DNA of 64,000 nucleotides from Cyclobacterium qasimii M12-11B (lineage in GTDB: Bacteria > Bacteroidota > Bacteroidia > Cytophagales > Cyclobacteriaceae). Under the pieces are notes generated by a model that was not told the DNA's origin, ran no database searches, and saw only the letters and a program-made list of their open reading frames with translations. Positions 40,000 through 49,068 of this stretch are shown in pieces; the stretch's first letter is position 1; every line of letters begins with the position of its first letter. The translations under genes were made by a program, and so were the position numbers. The stretch is from the NCBI RefSeq assembly GCF_000427295.1, contig NZ_ATNM01000035.1, positions 1-64,000 on the forward strand, given 5' to 3'.

Positions 40000-40956
40000 T
40001 TACTTTTTACGATAAGCAGCCAGTTCTTTATAGACCCTTCTTCTAGCCCGGTTGATTCCTCCCACAGGAGTATGCTCCTTTAGTCCCATCCAGGGAGAAA
40101 ACTCCATCTCTTTTCCCATTTCTACCCGCTCAGCAGTGTCAAAAGATTGTTGTGGGATGTTCAGTTCTGCAATTGGGATAAGCTCCGCTTCCCAAGCGAT
40201 GGAGGTGTTTTCTAATGGTTGTAGCTTGTCATTTTTATGAATTTGTACGTTTAGCGTAAAGCCATGGGCTGTAGTTTCGCAGTCTTTGATCAATTGTGAT
40301 TTCAGAAAGTCATCCCCTTTGGCTTGATCCAGGGTGTAGCCCAAGTTAGGATCATCAGGAGTCAGCACAAATTTCACAAACAGCTCAGGACCAAATTTAA
40401 AGGCCCCTCCTGAGAAATAGGTTTGTGAAAGCAGGTTATCATGTTTCTTACTGTACTTAAAAGTCAGGAATATACTACGCCAATGGGAGGGGTTAACCGC
40501 GAATTTAAGTTGCTCCCAAAGCCCAAACAATACCGCTTTAATGGCTTTTGCGTACAAGGAAATATTCCAGGCGGACAGAATAGGGCTGGTGGTGAGTAGG
40601 AAATTTTGGGTAGGCACTCCTATGGGATCTGGCTCAATTACTTCCCCGGGAATATCCAGCACTTTGATCGCCAACCCTCTTCCAGAGGCCGGCTTGTCTG
40701 ATTTTACTTTAGGAGGCGCATTGGAGAGCCTTATCCAGGCTTGGTAAATCCCCGGGTTTTTAAACAGCCCTTGCTTTAATTCCTCTGGCAAATCAACTGG
40801 AATGGTTAAGGTCGCTTTTAGAAGACCATGCATTTTAGGATGGAAATTCCTGAGTTTTTCACCAGCCAGGTATTCCTTGTCCAGGTATTCCTTCATGGTT
40901 TGGATCAGGTCTTGGATTTCCTTTTCCTCGGCTAAGGTGTTTTGTTCTTCAGTCAT
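40000..40956 (-). CDS. Catalase-fold heme protein (catalase family)
   Basis: 318 residues, shorter than classical catalases. The catalase core is visible: HPKMHGLLKATLTIPVD, YQAWIRLSNAP (the RxSN-type motif), GRGLAIKVL and TQNFLLTTSPI. This resembles small catalase-related peroxidases and allene-oxide-synthase-like proteins found beside lipid oxygenases. Its start overlaps the end of the DyP gene by 8 bases, so translation is coupled. Likely acts on peroxides or lipid hydroperoxides; true catalase activity is doubtful. Confidence 0.75.
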   Translation of the reverse strand: MTEEQNTLAEEKEIQDLIQTMKEYLDKEYLAGEKLRNFHPKMHGLLKATLTIPVDLPEELKQGLFKNPGIYQAWIRLSNAPPKVKSDKPASGRGLAIKVLDIPGEVIEPDPIGVPTQNFLLTTSPILSAWNISLYAKAIKAVLFGLWEQLKFAVNPSHWRSIFLTFKYSKKHDNLLSQTYFSGGAFKFGPELFVKFVLTPDDPNLGYTLDQAKGDDFLKSQLIKDCETTAHGFTLNVQIHKNDKLQPLENTSIAWEAELIPIAELNIPQQSFDTAERVEMGKEMEFSPWMGLKEHTPVGGINRARRRVYKELAAYRKK

Positions 40957-42358
40957 GGCTTGCGATGTATTGTAAAGCTTTTATACCGGGGAAAAAGAAA
41001 TAGGCACCCCCTTTAATCAAGGTGAAATTGGGCAGATTTTTATACTTTTTCCTAATAGGATAATTGGGAACACTGAACTCATCCGTGTTGAATTTTCCAT
41101 TGTTGTAATGGTTGCCAATAATTGGATCTGCATCATTCTCCAAGCCTCCAAATTTATGAAAGCTAACCCAGTTGTTTTGGACAAATTCAAACTGCCTTCT
41201 AATGTCTGTGACCATGCATATAAAATGAAGCCCTCTTTCTTGTTCATCCTCACTTGCGTCCATTATGTCATTCGGATCCAACGCTGGAGTAATTGGTGGG
41301 CCATAAGGCCTTCCTTTTCTCAGCATTTGATGCTTGGCCGCCATTTCAGTGGAGTCTATTTTGCTTTTTTCTGTCACCAGATGATCTCTGGGGTTGGTCC
41401 TTCTGATATGGGCACCCATAGGGCACTTGAGTCCGGCCTGATCATCGTCCCAAAAACCAAAATCATTGGATTCGGATAAAGCGGAATCGGGCTGCATGGG
41501 ACACAGCGACAGGGGAGAACCGTCTGGCCATCTGCCAACCATTTTACTAGCTAATTTGATGGCTGCAGCCTTTTCATCCGTTTGTTCTTTCATGTATTTC
41601 CAAAAGGCGTGGACGTTTTGGTGCATTTGTCTGAATATCAAGTAACTGCCATTTTTCCCCAAGTCCTTTCTTTCTGGATAATCAGGATGATAGGGCAAGA
41701 ATTCTTTTTTGTCCAATTCCTGAGGCACAAAGGGGGCAGGAGCATATTCATCATAAAGGTTTTTATAGCCCATGATGAATTCTCCGGCAGGAAAAGTGGT
41801 AGCAGTTTCAGGAGGAGCTTCTTTTAATAGTTCCCGAATGACGGGCCTTGAAATATCATCTCTAAAACCAAAATGTTCCTTTTGATGCTGTAAAAGGCCG
41901 GTAGGAAGGGTGTGAATCAATTTAATGCCACATCGGTCCGTTTGCTCTTTTATCCTGAGCATGCTTTTATCCAGTTGGGCCTGGTCTTTTGCATACACCA
42001 TCAATAGAAAATGGATGCTGTCATTGCCCCAGGTCCAGTTTTCAGGATCATTATCACCTATATCTCCCAATACGCTATTCCTTTGTTCTGCGGACATGCC
42101 TTCTTTAAATTCCCTACAAAAGCTGTTTAAAACAGGTGCTGGAAGGTTTAGAAAGGCTAGCCCTTCGTAGGTGAAGGCAATATGGATGGCTTCTTCCTCA
42201 GGTTTTTCTTCTGCATGCGTAATTAAGGGCGTTATTTCCTTTAAAAAATCACAAGAGCCCTTGGGATCCGTGCAATTGTACAGTAAAAACCTGGCACTTG
42301 TCAGGTTTCCATGACCACGAACCATTAACCCTTGAATGTCTTCTTTTTCCAATTCCAT
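40949..42358 (-). CDS. DyP-type heme peroxidase
   Basis: 469 residues. The C-terminal DyP region has CPMGAHIRRTNPRDHL with the proximal heme His, then RGRPYGP-like RKGRPYGPPITP, GLHFICMVTDIRRQFEFVQN and a DPIIG. The N-terminal half (residues 1-200) has the ferredoxin-like fold pattern of DyP. No export signal is seen. The middle gene of a three-gene operon (membrane protein, DyP, catalase-like). DyP peroxidases use H2O2 to oxidise diverse substrates; the real substrate is unknown. Confidence 0.85.
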   Translation of the reverse strand: MELEKEDIQGLMVRGHGNLTSARFLLYNCTDPKGSCDFLKEITPLITHAEEKPEEEAIHIAFTYEGLAFLNLPAPVLNSFCREFKEGMSAEQRNSVLGDIGDNDPENWTWGNDSIHFLLMVYAKDQAQLDKSMLRIKEQTDRCGIKLIHTLPTGLLQHQKEHFGFRDDISRPVIRELLKEAPPETATTFPAGEFIMGYKNLYDEYAPAPFVPQELDKKEFLPYHPDYPERKDLGKNGSYLIFRQMHQNVHAFWKYMKEQTDEKAAAIKLASKMVGRWPDGSPLSLCPMQPDSALSESNDFGFWDDDQAGLKCPMGAHIRRTNPRDHLVTEKSKIDSTEMAAKHQMLRKGRPYGPPITPALDPNDIMDASEDEQERGLHFICMVTDIRRQFEFVQNNWVSFHKFGGLENDADPIIGNHYNNGKFNTDEFSVPNYPIRKKYKNLPNFTLIKGGAYFFFPGIKALQYIASHD

Positions 42359-42362
42359 AGCT

Positions 42363-43688
42363 TCAAATCGTTAATAGCCATTTTTTAATTGCTTCATCAT
42401 CCATCTCCTTGAACAAGCCTTCCCGGAAAGCCCTGTTTCTTTTTAGATTCTCCACACTTTCGTATTGATTTTGACAGTACCAGAATTGTGTGATTTTCTG
42501 ATGAGCCCTGACCCCTTTCATGTATTTGCTTCGATGATTGTATTGCTTGTGAATCAACCAACGGGTAGCGGGAAAACCAAAGGCATGGCTAAATATGACC
42601 GCCATATTTTTGGTCCTCTTCTCACTGTCTACAAAGTCATGTGCATAGGCCTCAGAGAGGTTGTCAAAATTGGCAATAAAAACCAGGCGTTTTCCCTTGT
42701 CTAACTGTAACCAACGTGCTGTATGAACAGTAGGGATATAAGTAAAATAAGTTAAGAAGTTTACTAATTTCAGGCTGACAAATAGAAAAGCCCTTCTTAC
42801 CCAGCCTTTTTTTAAGGGGGCGATAACTGTCATTTCATTGAGAACAGGATGTGTTTCCAAAGCTACTATTTTTCTGATTTCCTCATCTGACAATTCCTCA
42901 CTAGCCATATGAGGATTTTTTTCATTTTGGCGAAGCAGCAACAATAAGCCTCCCATGATGATTACAAATAAGGGGAAAACCCAGGCCATAATTTTCACGA
43001 AAAGGGCATCGATAAAAAAGCAAAGCACAATGCAGATTATGGAAGTAGCCATGACCAGTCCCAGAAGAACAAGGGGCAAAAGCATTTGAATTTTATTTTG
43101 TCGGGCAAAAGGAATTTCCTCTACGGCCCAATTGAGTGCGGGGTTATTGGCGACAAAGTCTTCAATCTGTCGCTTAATATAGGAAGGCGATAGCTGGGAG
43201 GCGTCATTGGTGGCATTCAATTGTTGGGCATGTTCCCATACGGCTGATTTAAGTTCTTTTTCCTTGGCCACATCAGAAGTGGTCAAGAATTTAAACCCAC
43301 TGTAAAAGGTGTTGGCAACGCTCTTTTTATTTAGGAAATTAAGCATGTCTGCTTTCCCCTTATAATTATCTGGAAATTCATGACTTTCTCCGAACACTTG
43401 GTTGAGTTGTGGTGCCAGAAAATCCACCAGTTCATTCAAATGTTCTTGCTTGTCCCCGACATAACTGGTCATTAAAATAATTCTTGCAGGGAGTCGCTCC
43501 GTCTCATTATAAATTTGAGAAGGGAGGGTCAGCCAACTTATAAAGAAGGTGCCAGGCAATGACTTTTCGAATTGATCCCTGTTGGTTTTAAGATCGTTTC
43601 GGAATTGAAATAAAAGGGCATTGACATTACTCAGCTTGTCCTCATCTATAGTGACAGTAACAGTAAGTCCTCTATGTATTGTAGACAT
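42363..43688 (-). CDS. Membrane protein of the DyP operon, unknown
   Basis: 441 residues. Soluble N-terminal ~190 residues (TVTVTIDEDKLSNVNALLFQ; RIILMTSYVGDKQEHLNEL) suggest a ferredoxin-like fold as in DyP N-terminal halves. Two close membrane helices follow at about 205-255 (IQMLLPLVLLGLVMATSIIC; WVFPLFVIIMGGLLLLL). The C-terminal part (TYFTYIPTVHTARWLQL, KRLVFIANFDNLSEAYAHDF) again looks ferredoxin-like. It starts the operon; the DyP ATG comes 4 bases after its stop. Possibly a membrane anchor or sensor for the peroxidase. Confidence 0.6.
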   Translation of the reverse strand: MSTIHRGLTVTVTIDEDKLSNVNALLFQFRNDLKTNRDQFEKSLPGTFFISWLTLPSQIYNETERLPARIILMTSYVGDKQEHLNELVDFLAPQLNQVFGESHEFPDNYKGKADMLNFLNKKSVANTFYSGFKFLTTSDVAKEKELKSAVWEHAQQLNATNDASQLSPSYIKRQIEDFVANNPALNWAVEEIPFARQNKIQMLLPLVLLGLVMATSIICIVLCFFIDALFVKIMAWVFPLFVIIMGGLLLLLRQNEKNPHMASEELSDEEIRKIVALETHPVLNEMTVIAPLKKGWVRRAFLFVSLKLVNFLTYFTYIPTVHTARWLQLDKGKRLVFIANFDNLSEAYAHDFVDSEKRTKNMAVIFSHAFGFPATRWLIHKQYNHRSKYMKGVRAHQKITQFWYCQNQYESVENLKRNRAFREGLFKEMDDEAIKKWLLTI

Positions 43689-44034
43689 AAACTATGAAAA
43701 TATTTGATACAATATATAGAATTTTATTTCTTTTTTGTAAAGAATTGCCATAAAAAAGTTAGGTCTTGGATGTTTTAATAGCTTAATGGGGGATTTTCCT
43801 GAAACGCTTATTGTGTCTATTAAAAAGGAGGGTACTTGCTTGATCCTTTAAACGACATCTTACCTGTAAATATATAAATCCAAATCAGGTTATAGGTAAA
43901 TATTTGAAGGGCTTTTTAGTTATAAATATGCGATGAGGGAACTTGTGAATTATTGGTTTTTCATCGGTAGTCACTAAAAACCAAAAAAAATCAGTTTATT
44001 TATAGTTTCGCATTAATAATTATCAAATCCCAAA
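43689..44034. other. 346-bp divergent promoter region
   Basis: Lies between the DyP operon and the sulfatase gene, which read outward. AT-rich, no gene or strong hairpin seen. TATAGTTTCG at 44001-44010, about 25 bases before the sulfatase ATG, resembles a weak -7 element. Confidence 0.4.
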
Positions 44035-45909
44035 ATGAAACCGACCTTATATTCCCTTTTACTTGTATTGTTTTTTGGATGTGCCAAGTCTGCAGAAGAA
44101 TTACCTCTCCCCAATATTTTATGGATCACCAGTGAAGATAATAGTCCCATAGCGGGTTGTTATGGCGATGAATTTGCTACCACGCCGAATATGGATGCCC
44201 TAGCGGCAGAGGGCTTTCTTTATACCCATGCCTATGCCAATGTGCCGGTATGCGCCCCGGCTAGGAACACCATTTTGACAGGTATTTATGCGATCTCGGG
44301 TGGCAACCAGCACATGAGGAGTTATTATGACAAATCGGATGAAGTAAAATTCTATCCCCAAATGTTGAGAGAGGCAGGTTATTATGCCACCAACAATGTC
44401 AAGGAGGATTACAATATCAATCCCGAACAAAATGTAAATATTTGGGACGAGTCAAGTAAAGATGCCCATTATAAAAACAGGCCGGAAGGTAAACCCTTTT
44501 TCGCCGTTTTTAACACCACCATCACCCACGAAAGCTCCATCCATAAGTCTATACCTACAGAAGAACTTAGGCATAAACCGGAGGATGTGACCTTACCTCC
44601 TTACCATCCGGATACCCCAGAAATGCGCCATGATTGGGCGCAGTATTATGACAAGGTGGAGGACATGGATCAAAAAATTGGGCAGCTACTTCAAGAATTG
44701 GAAGAAAGTGGAGAAGCGGAAAACACCATTGTCTTTTATTATGGCGATCATGGAGGAGTATTGGCCAGAAGCAAACGCTATGTGTATGAAACCGGTACTA
44801 GAGTGCCTTTTATCGTAAGAATACCAGAAAAATACAAGCATTTGTTTCCAGCAGAAAAACCTGGAGACAAGGTAGATAGAATGATCAGTTTTGTGGATTT
44901 ATTTCCTACACTACTTAGCATTATCGGAACAGATATTCCTGAATACTTGCAGGGAGAAGCCTTTTTGGGAGAGAAGAAAACGGCAGATCCGGAATATGTG
45001 TACATGTTTCGCGGGAGAATGGATGAGCGCTATGACATGAGTAGGGCAGTGCGTGACCAGAAATTCAGGTACATTCGAAATTACATTCCCTACAGGATTT
45101 ATGGTCAGTACCTGGAGTATTTATTCAGGGCACCTTCTATCAGGTCCTGGGAAGCAGCCTATAAAGCGGGCGAATGTAACGAAATACAATCTGCCTTCTG
45201 GAATACCAAACCTGCGGAAGAATTGTATGACACGGAAAATGACCCTTGGGAAGTGAACAACCTGGCCAATGATCCAAAATACAAGGAAGATCTTGAAAGG
45301 ATGCGAAAAGCGGCGAAGGTATGGATGTTGAAAATTTGGGATACAGGTTTTATACCTGAGGCAGAATTGATTGACAGGACCAAAGGCACCACCGCCTATG
45401 ATTATATGCGGGAATCCAACCTGGATTTAGAAAAGTTGATTGACGGAGCCAATTTAGCATCCACCGCAAAAGAAGAAGACATTCCACAACTTATAAGCCT
45501 ATTGTCCTCCCAGGAAGCCGCCGAGCGGTATTGGGGAGCAACAGGGCTGTTAATATTGGGAGAAAAAGCCCAGTCAGCCATCAAAGAACTGGAAGCGGCT
45601 TTAAATGATCCCTCTCCAAATGTCAAATCAGTTGCTGCAGAAGCCCTGTACAATTTGGGAGAAAAGGACAAAGCAAGGCAAGCCTTGGCCGAGGTATTGA
45701 TGACGCCCAATTCTTTTGCCAGAACCCATGCTTTAAATGTAATAGACTGCATAGAAGACGATTCCGAATTCAGCCACAAGGCAGTACTGGGAATGATCGG
45801 AGCTACAGAAGAATTGAACCGCAACCATTACGATCTACGTGCAGCCAAAGGTTTATTGGACAAATGGCACATTGACCCAGCGGACCATGGTTTCAAAATG
45901 GATTGGTAA
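44035..45909 (+). CDS. Sulfatase (formylglycine-dependent, S1 family) lipoprotein
   Basis: 624 residues. A short signal with lipobox FFGC (Cys16) predicts a lipoprotein. The sulfatase signature CAPAR is at 73-77, where Cys73 would become formylglycine. Metal ligands begin in ITSEDNSP (about 32-37) and continue in FYYGDHGGVLAR. The C-terminal 140 residues are HEAT-like repeats (AAERYWGATGLLILGEKAQS, VKSVAAEALYNLGEKDKARQ). Probably removes sulfate from a sulfated glycan or small molecule; resembles heparan N-sulfatase-like enzymes. No polysaccharide-utilisation partners are adjacent. Last core gene before the cassette array. Confidence 0.88.
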   Translation: MKPTLYSLLLVLFFGCAKSAEELPLPNILWITSEDNSPIAGCYGDEFATTPNMDALAAEGFLYTHAYANVPVCAPARNTILTGIYAISGGNQHMRSYYDKSDEVKFYPQMLREAGYYATNNVKEDYNINPEQNVNIWDESSKDAHYKNRPEGKPFFAVFNTTITHESSIHKSIPTEELRHKPEDVTLPPYHPDTPEMRHDWAQYYDKVEDMDQKIGQLLQELEESGEAENTIVFYYGDHGGVLARSKRYVYETGTRVPFIVRIPEKYKHLFPAEKPGDKVDRMISFVDLFPTLLSIIGTDIPEYLQGEAFLGEKKTADPEYVYMFRGRMDERYDMSRAVRDQKFRYIRNYIPYRIYGQYLEYLFRAPSIRSWEAAYKAGECNEIQSAFWNTKPAEELYDTENDPWEVNNLANDPKYKEDLERMRKAAKVWMLKIWDTGFIPEAELIDRTKGTTAYDYMRESNLDLEKLIDGANLASTAKEEDIPQLISLLSSQEAAERYWGATGLLILGEKAQSAIKELEAALNDPSPNVKSVAAEALYNLGEKDKARQALAEVLMTPNSFARTHALNVIDCIEDDSEFSHKAVLGMIGATEELNRNHYDLRAAKGLLDKWHIDPADHGFKMDW

Positions 45910-46062
45910 AAAGGGACTTTAAAAATAGCGCTAAGTTATCGAGGGATTGAAGAAGGTTTGCGATCATATAGTGAATATATAAAAGGAAATAAAACTGCAC
46001 CAAGTCAACAAAATACGGATATATTGTACAATAAAACTGCGCATATAAACGAGTTATGGACT
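45910..46062 (+). repeat. Left edge of the cassette array: truncated attC-like end
   Basis: GTTATGGACT at 46053-46062 is the 5' junction of the first cassette; its exact reverse complement closes that cassette at 46774-46783. Just before it, gcgcatataaacga resembles the 3' arm of the attC family with cgcctacttttcatataccaaac. The remaining arm is not recognisable, so the outermost site seems truncated. Confidence 0.5.
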
Positions 46063-46074
46063 ATTTCAAAAACG

Positions 46075-46782
46075 ATGAAGATAACCTTCTACATATTTTT
46101 ATTTTTGACTCTCCTTTCATGCAATAAAAGAGAAGAAGAAAATATTTCTCAAAAACTAAATGGGTTTTGGTTTAACGATGATAAAATTCTTTTATCCAGG
46201 GATTCAGTAATGATGCATCCTATTTATGAAGCTCCAGGCTTGTTTGAGTTCACCATTAATGATGAAATGCTAATCGTCAAGAACACTCAGGAGTACTTTG
46301 AAAACATCTATGATACTTGCTTTGTAAAACTTGAAAAAGACAATGAATTAACCTTAGCAATTGATGATGTAGGTTATACATTCCAAAAATTTGAATCCAC
46401 ACAAGGCATGAATTTTAATAGGCGATACTTCGAAATTGAACCTTGTCATGGATTTTGTCCAGTTTTTCAAGTAGAAATTTTTCCAGATGGCACAGTTAAT
46501 TTTAATGGAATAGAGTACACTGAAATAGAAGGTCCAAACGAGTATAATTTTAATATTGAAATAATAAATGAAATAAATAACCTATTAGAAGTGGTTAAAA
46601 TAATAGATTATCCTGATGAGAAATTTTCAAACCCACCCGATTCTCCAAGATTTAATATGGGTGTGGAGTATCCAAATGGATTAAAAATTTCAATAATTGA
46701 TGGATTGTTTGAAGGGAAATATGAAAACATAATAAGGTATTTTTACTTTTTTGAAAGGCAGTTAATTGAAAACAGTCCATAA
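46075..46782 (+). CDS. Cassette 1: lipoprotein, unknown function
   Basis: 235 residues from ATG 46075, 22 bases inside the cassette junction; in-frame codons upstream lie outside the cassette. Lipobox TLLSC in MKITFYIFLFLTLLSCNKRE. The mature part contains EPCHGFCPVFQVEIFPDG, a pattern I associate with the DUF6438 family found in Bacteroidota (C-H-G-x-C-P). AT-rich compared with the core genes. The stop codon TAA overlaps the R'' core of attC site 1. Confidence 0.65.
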   Translation: MKITFYIFLFLTLLSCNKREEENISQKLNGFWFNDDKILLSRDSVMMHPIYEAPGLFEFTINDEMLIVKNTQEYFENIYDTCFVKLEKDNELTLAIDDVGYTFQKFESTQGMNFNRRYFEIEPCHGFCPVFQVEIFPDGTVNFNGIEYTEIEGPNEYNFNIEIINEINNLLEVVKIIDYPDEKFSNPPDSPRFNMGVEYPNGLKISIIDGLFEGKYENIIRYFYFFERQLIENSP

Positions 46783-46907
46783 CATCACCTTGGAATACAG
46801 CGGGCGGTTCCGTTAAATTTAAAATTCAGTATCTTTAAGAAGTTAGAATTAGGCTGGAAGGGAACGACTCTGAATGCCCGCCGGCTCCAAGCTGAATCCC
46901 GTTAGCA
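46777..46907 (+). repeat. attC-like site 1 (type I)
   Basis: R'' CCATAAC, L'' CACCTTGGA, central arms GCGGGCGGTTCC and GGAACG..GCCCGC, L' CTCCAAG, R' GTTAGCA. 131 bp. Confidence 0.8.
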
Positions 46908-46924
46908 GAAAATCATAAAAAAAG

Positions 46925-47641
46925 TTGAGACCGAGGATATTCATTATTTTAAAGATGATACTTTTACTTAGTTGTAAAGGTAATTATGTCTATGAAAATG
47001 AAGAAATTACTTCGCTTTCAAAAACTCTTCCTGAAGTATTTGAATCATTTTATTATTCAAACTATTGTAAGTGGGTTGAAGATGATTTGAGTAGTTTTTA
47101 TGATACAATTCCATTCAATGAAGATGATAATTCATCGGAATTTATTTTTAAGGAGCTTGTAGAAAAGAAATGTAGTATTGTCCATATTGCAGCATTTGAT
47201 GGTAATTTGATTTCGTTACCTGAAGTAATTAAGCAAAATGATTGGTTAATTAATATCTATGATACTAGTGATATTGTTTACTTTGATTTGACTACCACAA
47301 AAAACTTTGCAACACTTAAGTCAAGATATATTGGTTATAATACTCTTTACTTGAATGAAAAATACAAAATTGAACCGATAGATTTTGAAGAAAATTATAC
47401 CAATGAAAATTTCAAGTTTAGGCCCGAAATAAGTAGAGTGAGTTTCAACGACAGCCTCACTCAAGGTTTTTACTACATTACTATTTGGAAAGATGGTGGT
47501 TTCCAAAAAACTGGTACATCTACATTAGTGTTGATTGAAAAAGAAAAAGTAATTGGCGGGTTAAGGAAATTAAGTATTACAGGAAGGACTAAAATGAATT
47601 CTGCTAACATCACCTTGGATACAGCGGGGGGTTCCGAGTAA
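46925..47641 (+). CDS. Cassette 2: probable lipoprotein, unknown function
   Basis: 238 residues from a TTG at 46925, chosen because it gives a proper signal (RPRIFIILKMILLLSC); the first ATG is 46955, leaving only six residues before the cysteine. The body is acidic and AT-rich, with no known domain. The reading frame runs 33 bases into attC site 2, so the last residues NITLDTAGGSE are encoded by the recombination site. Starts 18 bases after the GTT junction at 46901. Confidence 0.6.
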   Translation: MRPRIFIILKMILLLSCKGNYVYENEEITSLSKTLPEVFESFYYSNYCKWVEDDLSSFYDTIPFNEDDNSSEFIFKELVEKKCSIVHIAAFDGNLISLPEVIKQNDWLINIYDTSDIVYFDLTTTKNFATLKSRYIGYNTLYLNEKYKIEPIDFEENYTNENFKFRPEISRVSFNDSLTQGFYYITIWKDGGFQKTGTSTLVLIEKEKVIGGLRKLSITGRTKMNSANITLDTAGGSE

Positions 47642-47732
47642 ATTGAAAGTTTAGTATCTTTAAGAAGTTAGAATTAGGCTGGAAGAGAACGTCTCTGAAT
47701 GCCCGCCGTCTCCAAGCTGAATCACGTTGGGC
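47602..47732 (+). repeat. attC-like site 2 (type I)
   Basis: R'' TGCTAAC, L'' CACCTTGGA, L' CTCCAAG, R' GTTGGGC; highly similar to site 1 over 131 bp. Confidence 0.8.
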
Positions 47733-47782
47733 ACAAGTACGAGAAGCTTTCTGCAATGGATGGTCATAAAAAATAAATTAAT

Positions 47783-48883
47783 ATGTTTACATACGCACAT
47801 TTCTATACATTTTCACACAATATGATAATTGACTCTAAGTCTTTAAATCAAGCTTTATTTTTTAAATTCATGGATATCGATTTTCGATTACATAAACCAT
47901 ATAAGTCATATCCATATAATCATGATTTTACTTTCAAACCAATATTTTATTTTAATTCAAAAGGTAGAAAAGAAAATTTACCTGTTCCTCAAGGTATTAG
48001 TTCTTATCCTTTATATGATGAATCAATAAATCACATTGGAATGTATGTTCAGCAAAATCCGTTTTTCAGTTTTGATAAAGCAACAAAACTGAAACTCTCT
48101 GATTCTAACCTTCCTGATAAACTTTTGAGCTATTCACCTGTTGATACAATACGTTTTGATACTTCCAAAGATTTTGCAAATGATACCCCTAAATTTATAG
48201 ATAATTTTATTTCTCACTTAAGAAATCTATCCGGTCAATTTTGGATTGGTAAACCTAGATTGGATAATGAAGGAGTGTCAACAGAAGGCATGATTAAAAG
48301 AAGTGGTGCAATCGAGAGATTTAAGCATCATTCAAATTTACTGACAATAATACGCTACAATAAAGGAATTCCTATAAATCTAGAAATATGGAAAAATGCA
48401 ATAGATAATTTGACCAATAATATTGATGTTGATTTTGCTAGAACTTTATATTTAGATGCAATATATCAATATGCAAAAAATCAAAATAGAGAAGTTGTTT
48501 TAAATGTTGCAAATTCACTTGATATAACCATAAATAAATTCTTCAAACTTTTACATGAAAAAATATCTACAAAAGATGTGTTTTATAGAGATGAATTTGT
48601 GAAAAAATATCGTTTAAATAAAAAAGTAAGCAGTACATTTCTACCTGGTTTAGTGAGTGAATTTCTAGAAGGAATAATAGGTTTAAATTATAAAAATGAA
48701 AAGCCAGAACATTATGAAGTTATTAGAGTTTTTTGGATTGAAAATAGAAATATAGTTGCTCATGGTGGACATGTTAAAATAGAAAATGAAGAAGCTTTTG
48801 CTTTATTTGAAGCAACTGAAAATCTTACTGAATGGATAGATGATATAAATATTGAAAAAATAAGTCTTAAAATTATAGTTTAA
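47783..48883 (+). CDS. Cassette 3: protein with C-terminal HEPN-like motif
   Basis: 366 residues, AT-rich, no signal peptide or membrane helix. The C-terminal segment VFWIENRNIVAHGGHVKI has RNIVAH, matching the R-x4-H catalytic motif of HEPN ribonucleases, set in predicted helices (SEFLEGIIGLNYKNE before; ALFEATENLTEWIDDI after). HEPN proteins are common in toxin and phage-defence systems. The N-terminal ~150 residues are not recognised. Assignment is by motif only. Confidence 0.55.
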   Translation: MFTYAHFYTFSHNMIIDSKSLNQALFFKFMDIDFRLHKPYKSYPYNHDFTFKPIFYFNSKGRKENLPVPQGISSYPLYDESINHIGMYVQQNPFFSFDKATKLKLSDSNLPDKLLSYSPVDTIRFDTSKDFANDTPKFIDNFISHLRNLSGQFWIGKPRLDNEGVSTEGMIKRSGAIERFKHHSNLLTIIRYNKGIPINLEIWKNAIDNLTNNIDVDFARTLYLDAIYQYAKNQNREVVLNVANSLDITINKFFKLLHEKISTKDVFYRDEFVKKYRLNKKVSSTFLPGLVSEFLEGIIGLNYKNEKPEHYEVIRVFWIENRNIVAHGGHVKIENEEAFALFEATENLTEWIDDINIEKISLKIIV

Positions 48884-48903
48884 CTAGAGAGTAGAATACC
48901 AGT

Positions 48904-49033
48904 GCCCAACAATGCATAAAAATAATAGCCGAAATAGCAGTAAATACAAGGGTTGTAGCCCGCTTCAATTTTCTTGTAACTTAACAGGAAAGTGCCACGC
49001 AATCGGCTACTATTCTTATACTAACCGTTACAA
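48904..49033 (+). repeat. attC-like site 3 (type II)
   Basis: R'' GCCCAAC, arm AATAGCCGA paired with TCGGCTACTATT, R' GTTACAA. 130 bp. Different sequence family from sites 1 and 2. Confidence 0.8.
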
Positions 49034-49068
49034 GCAAGTATAAAAAAACATCCTACCAAACAAAATAA

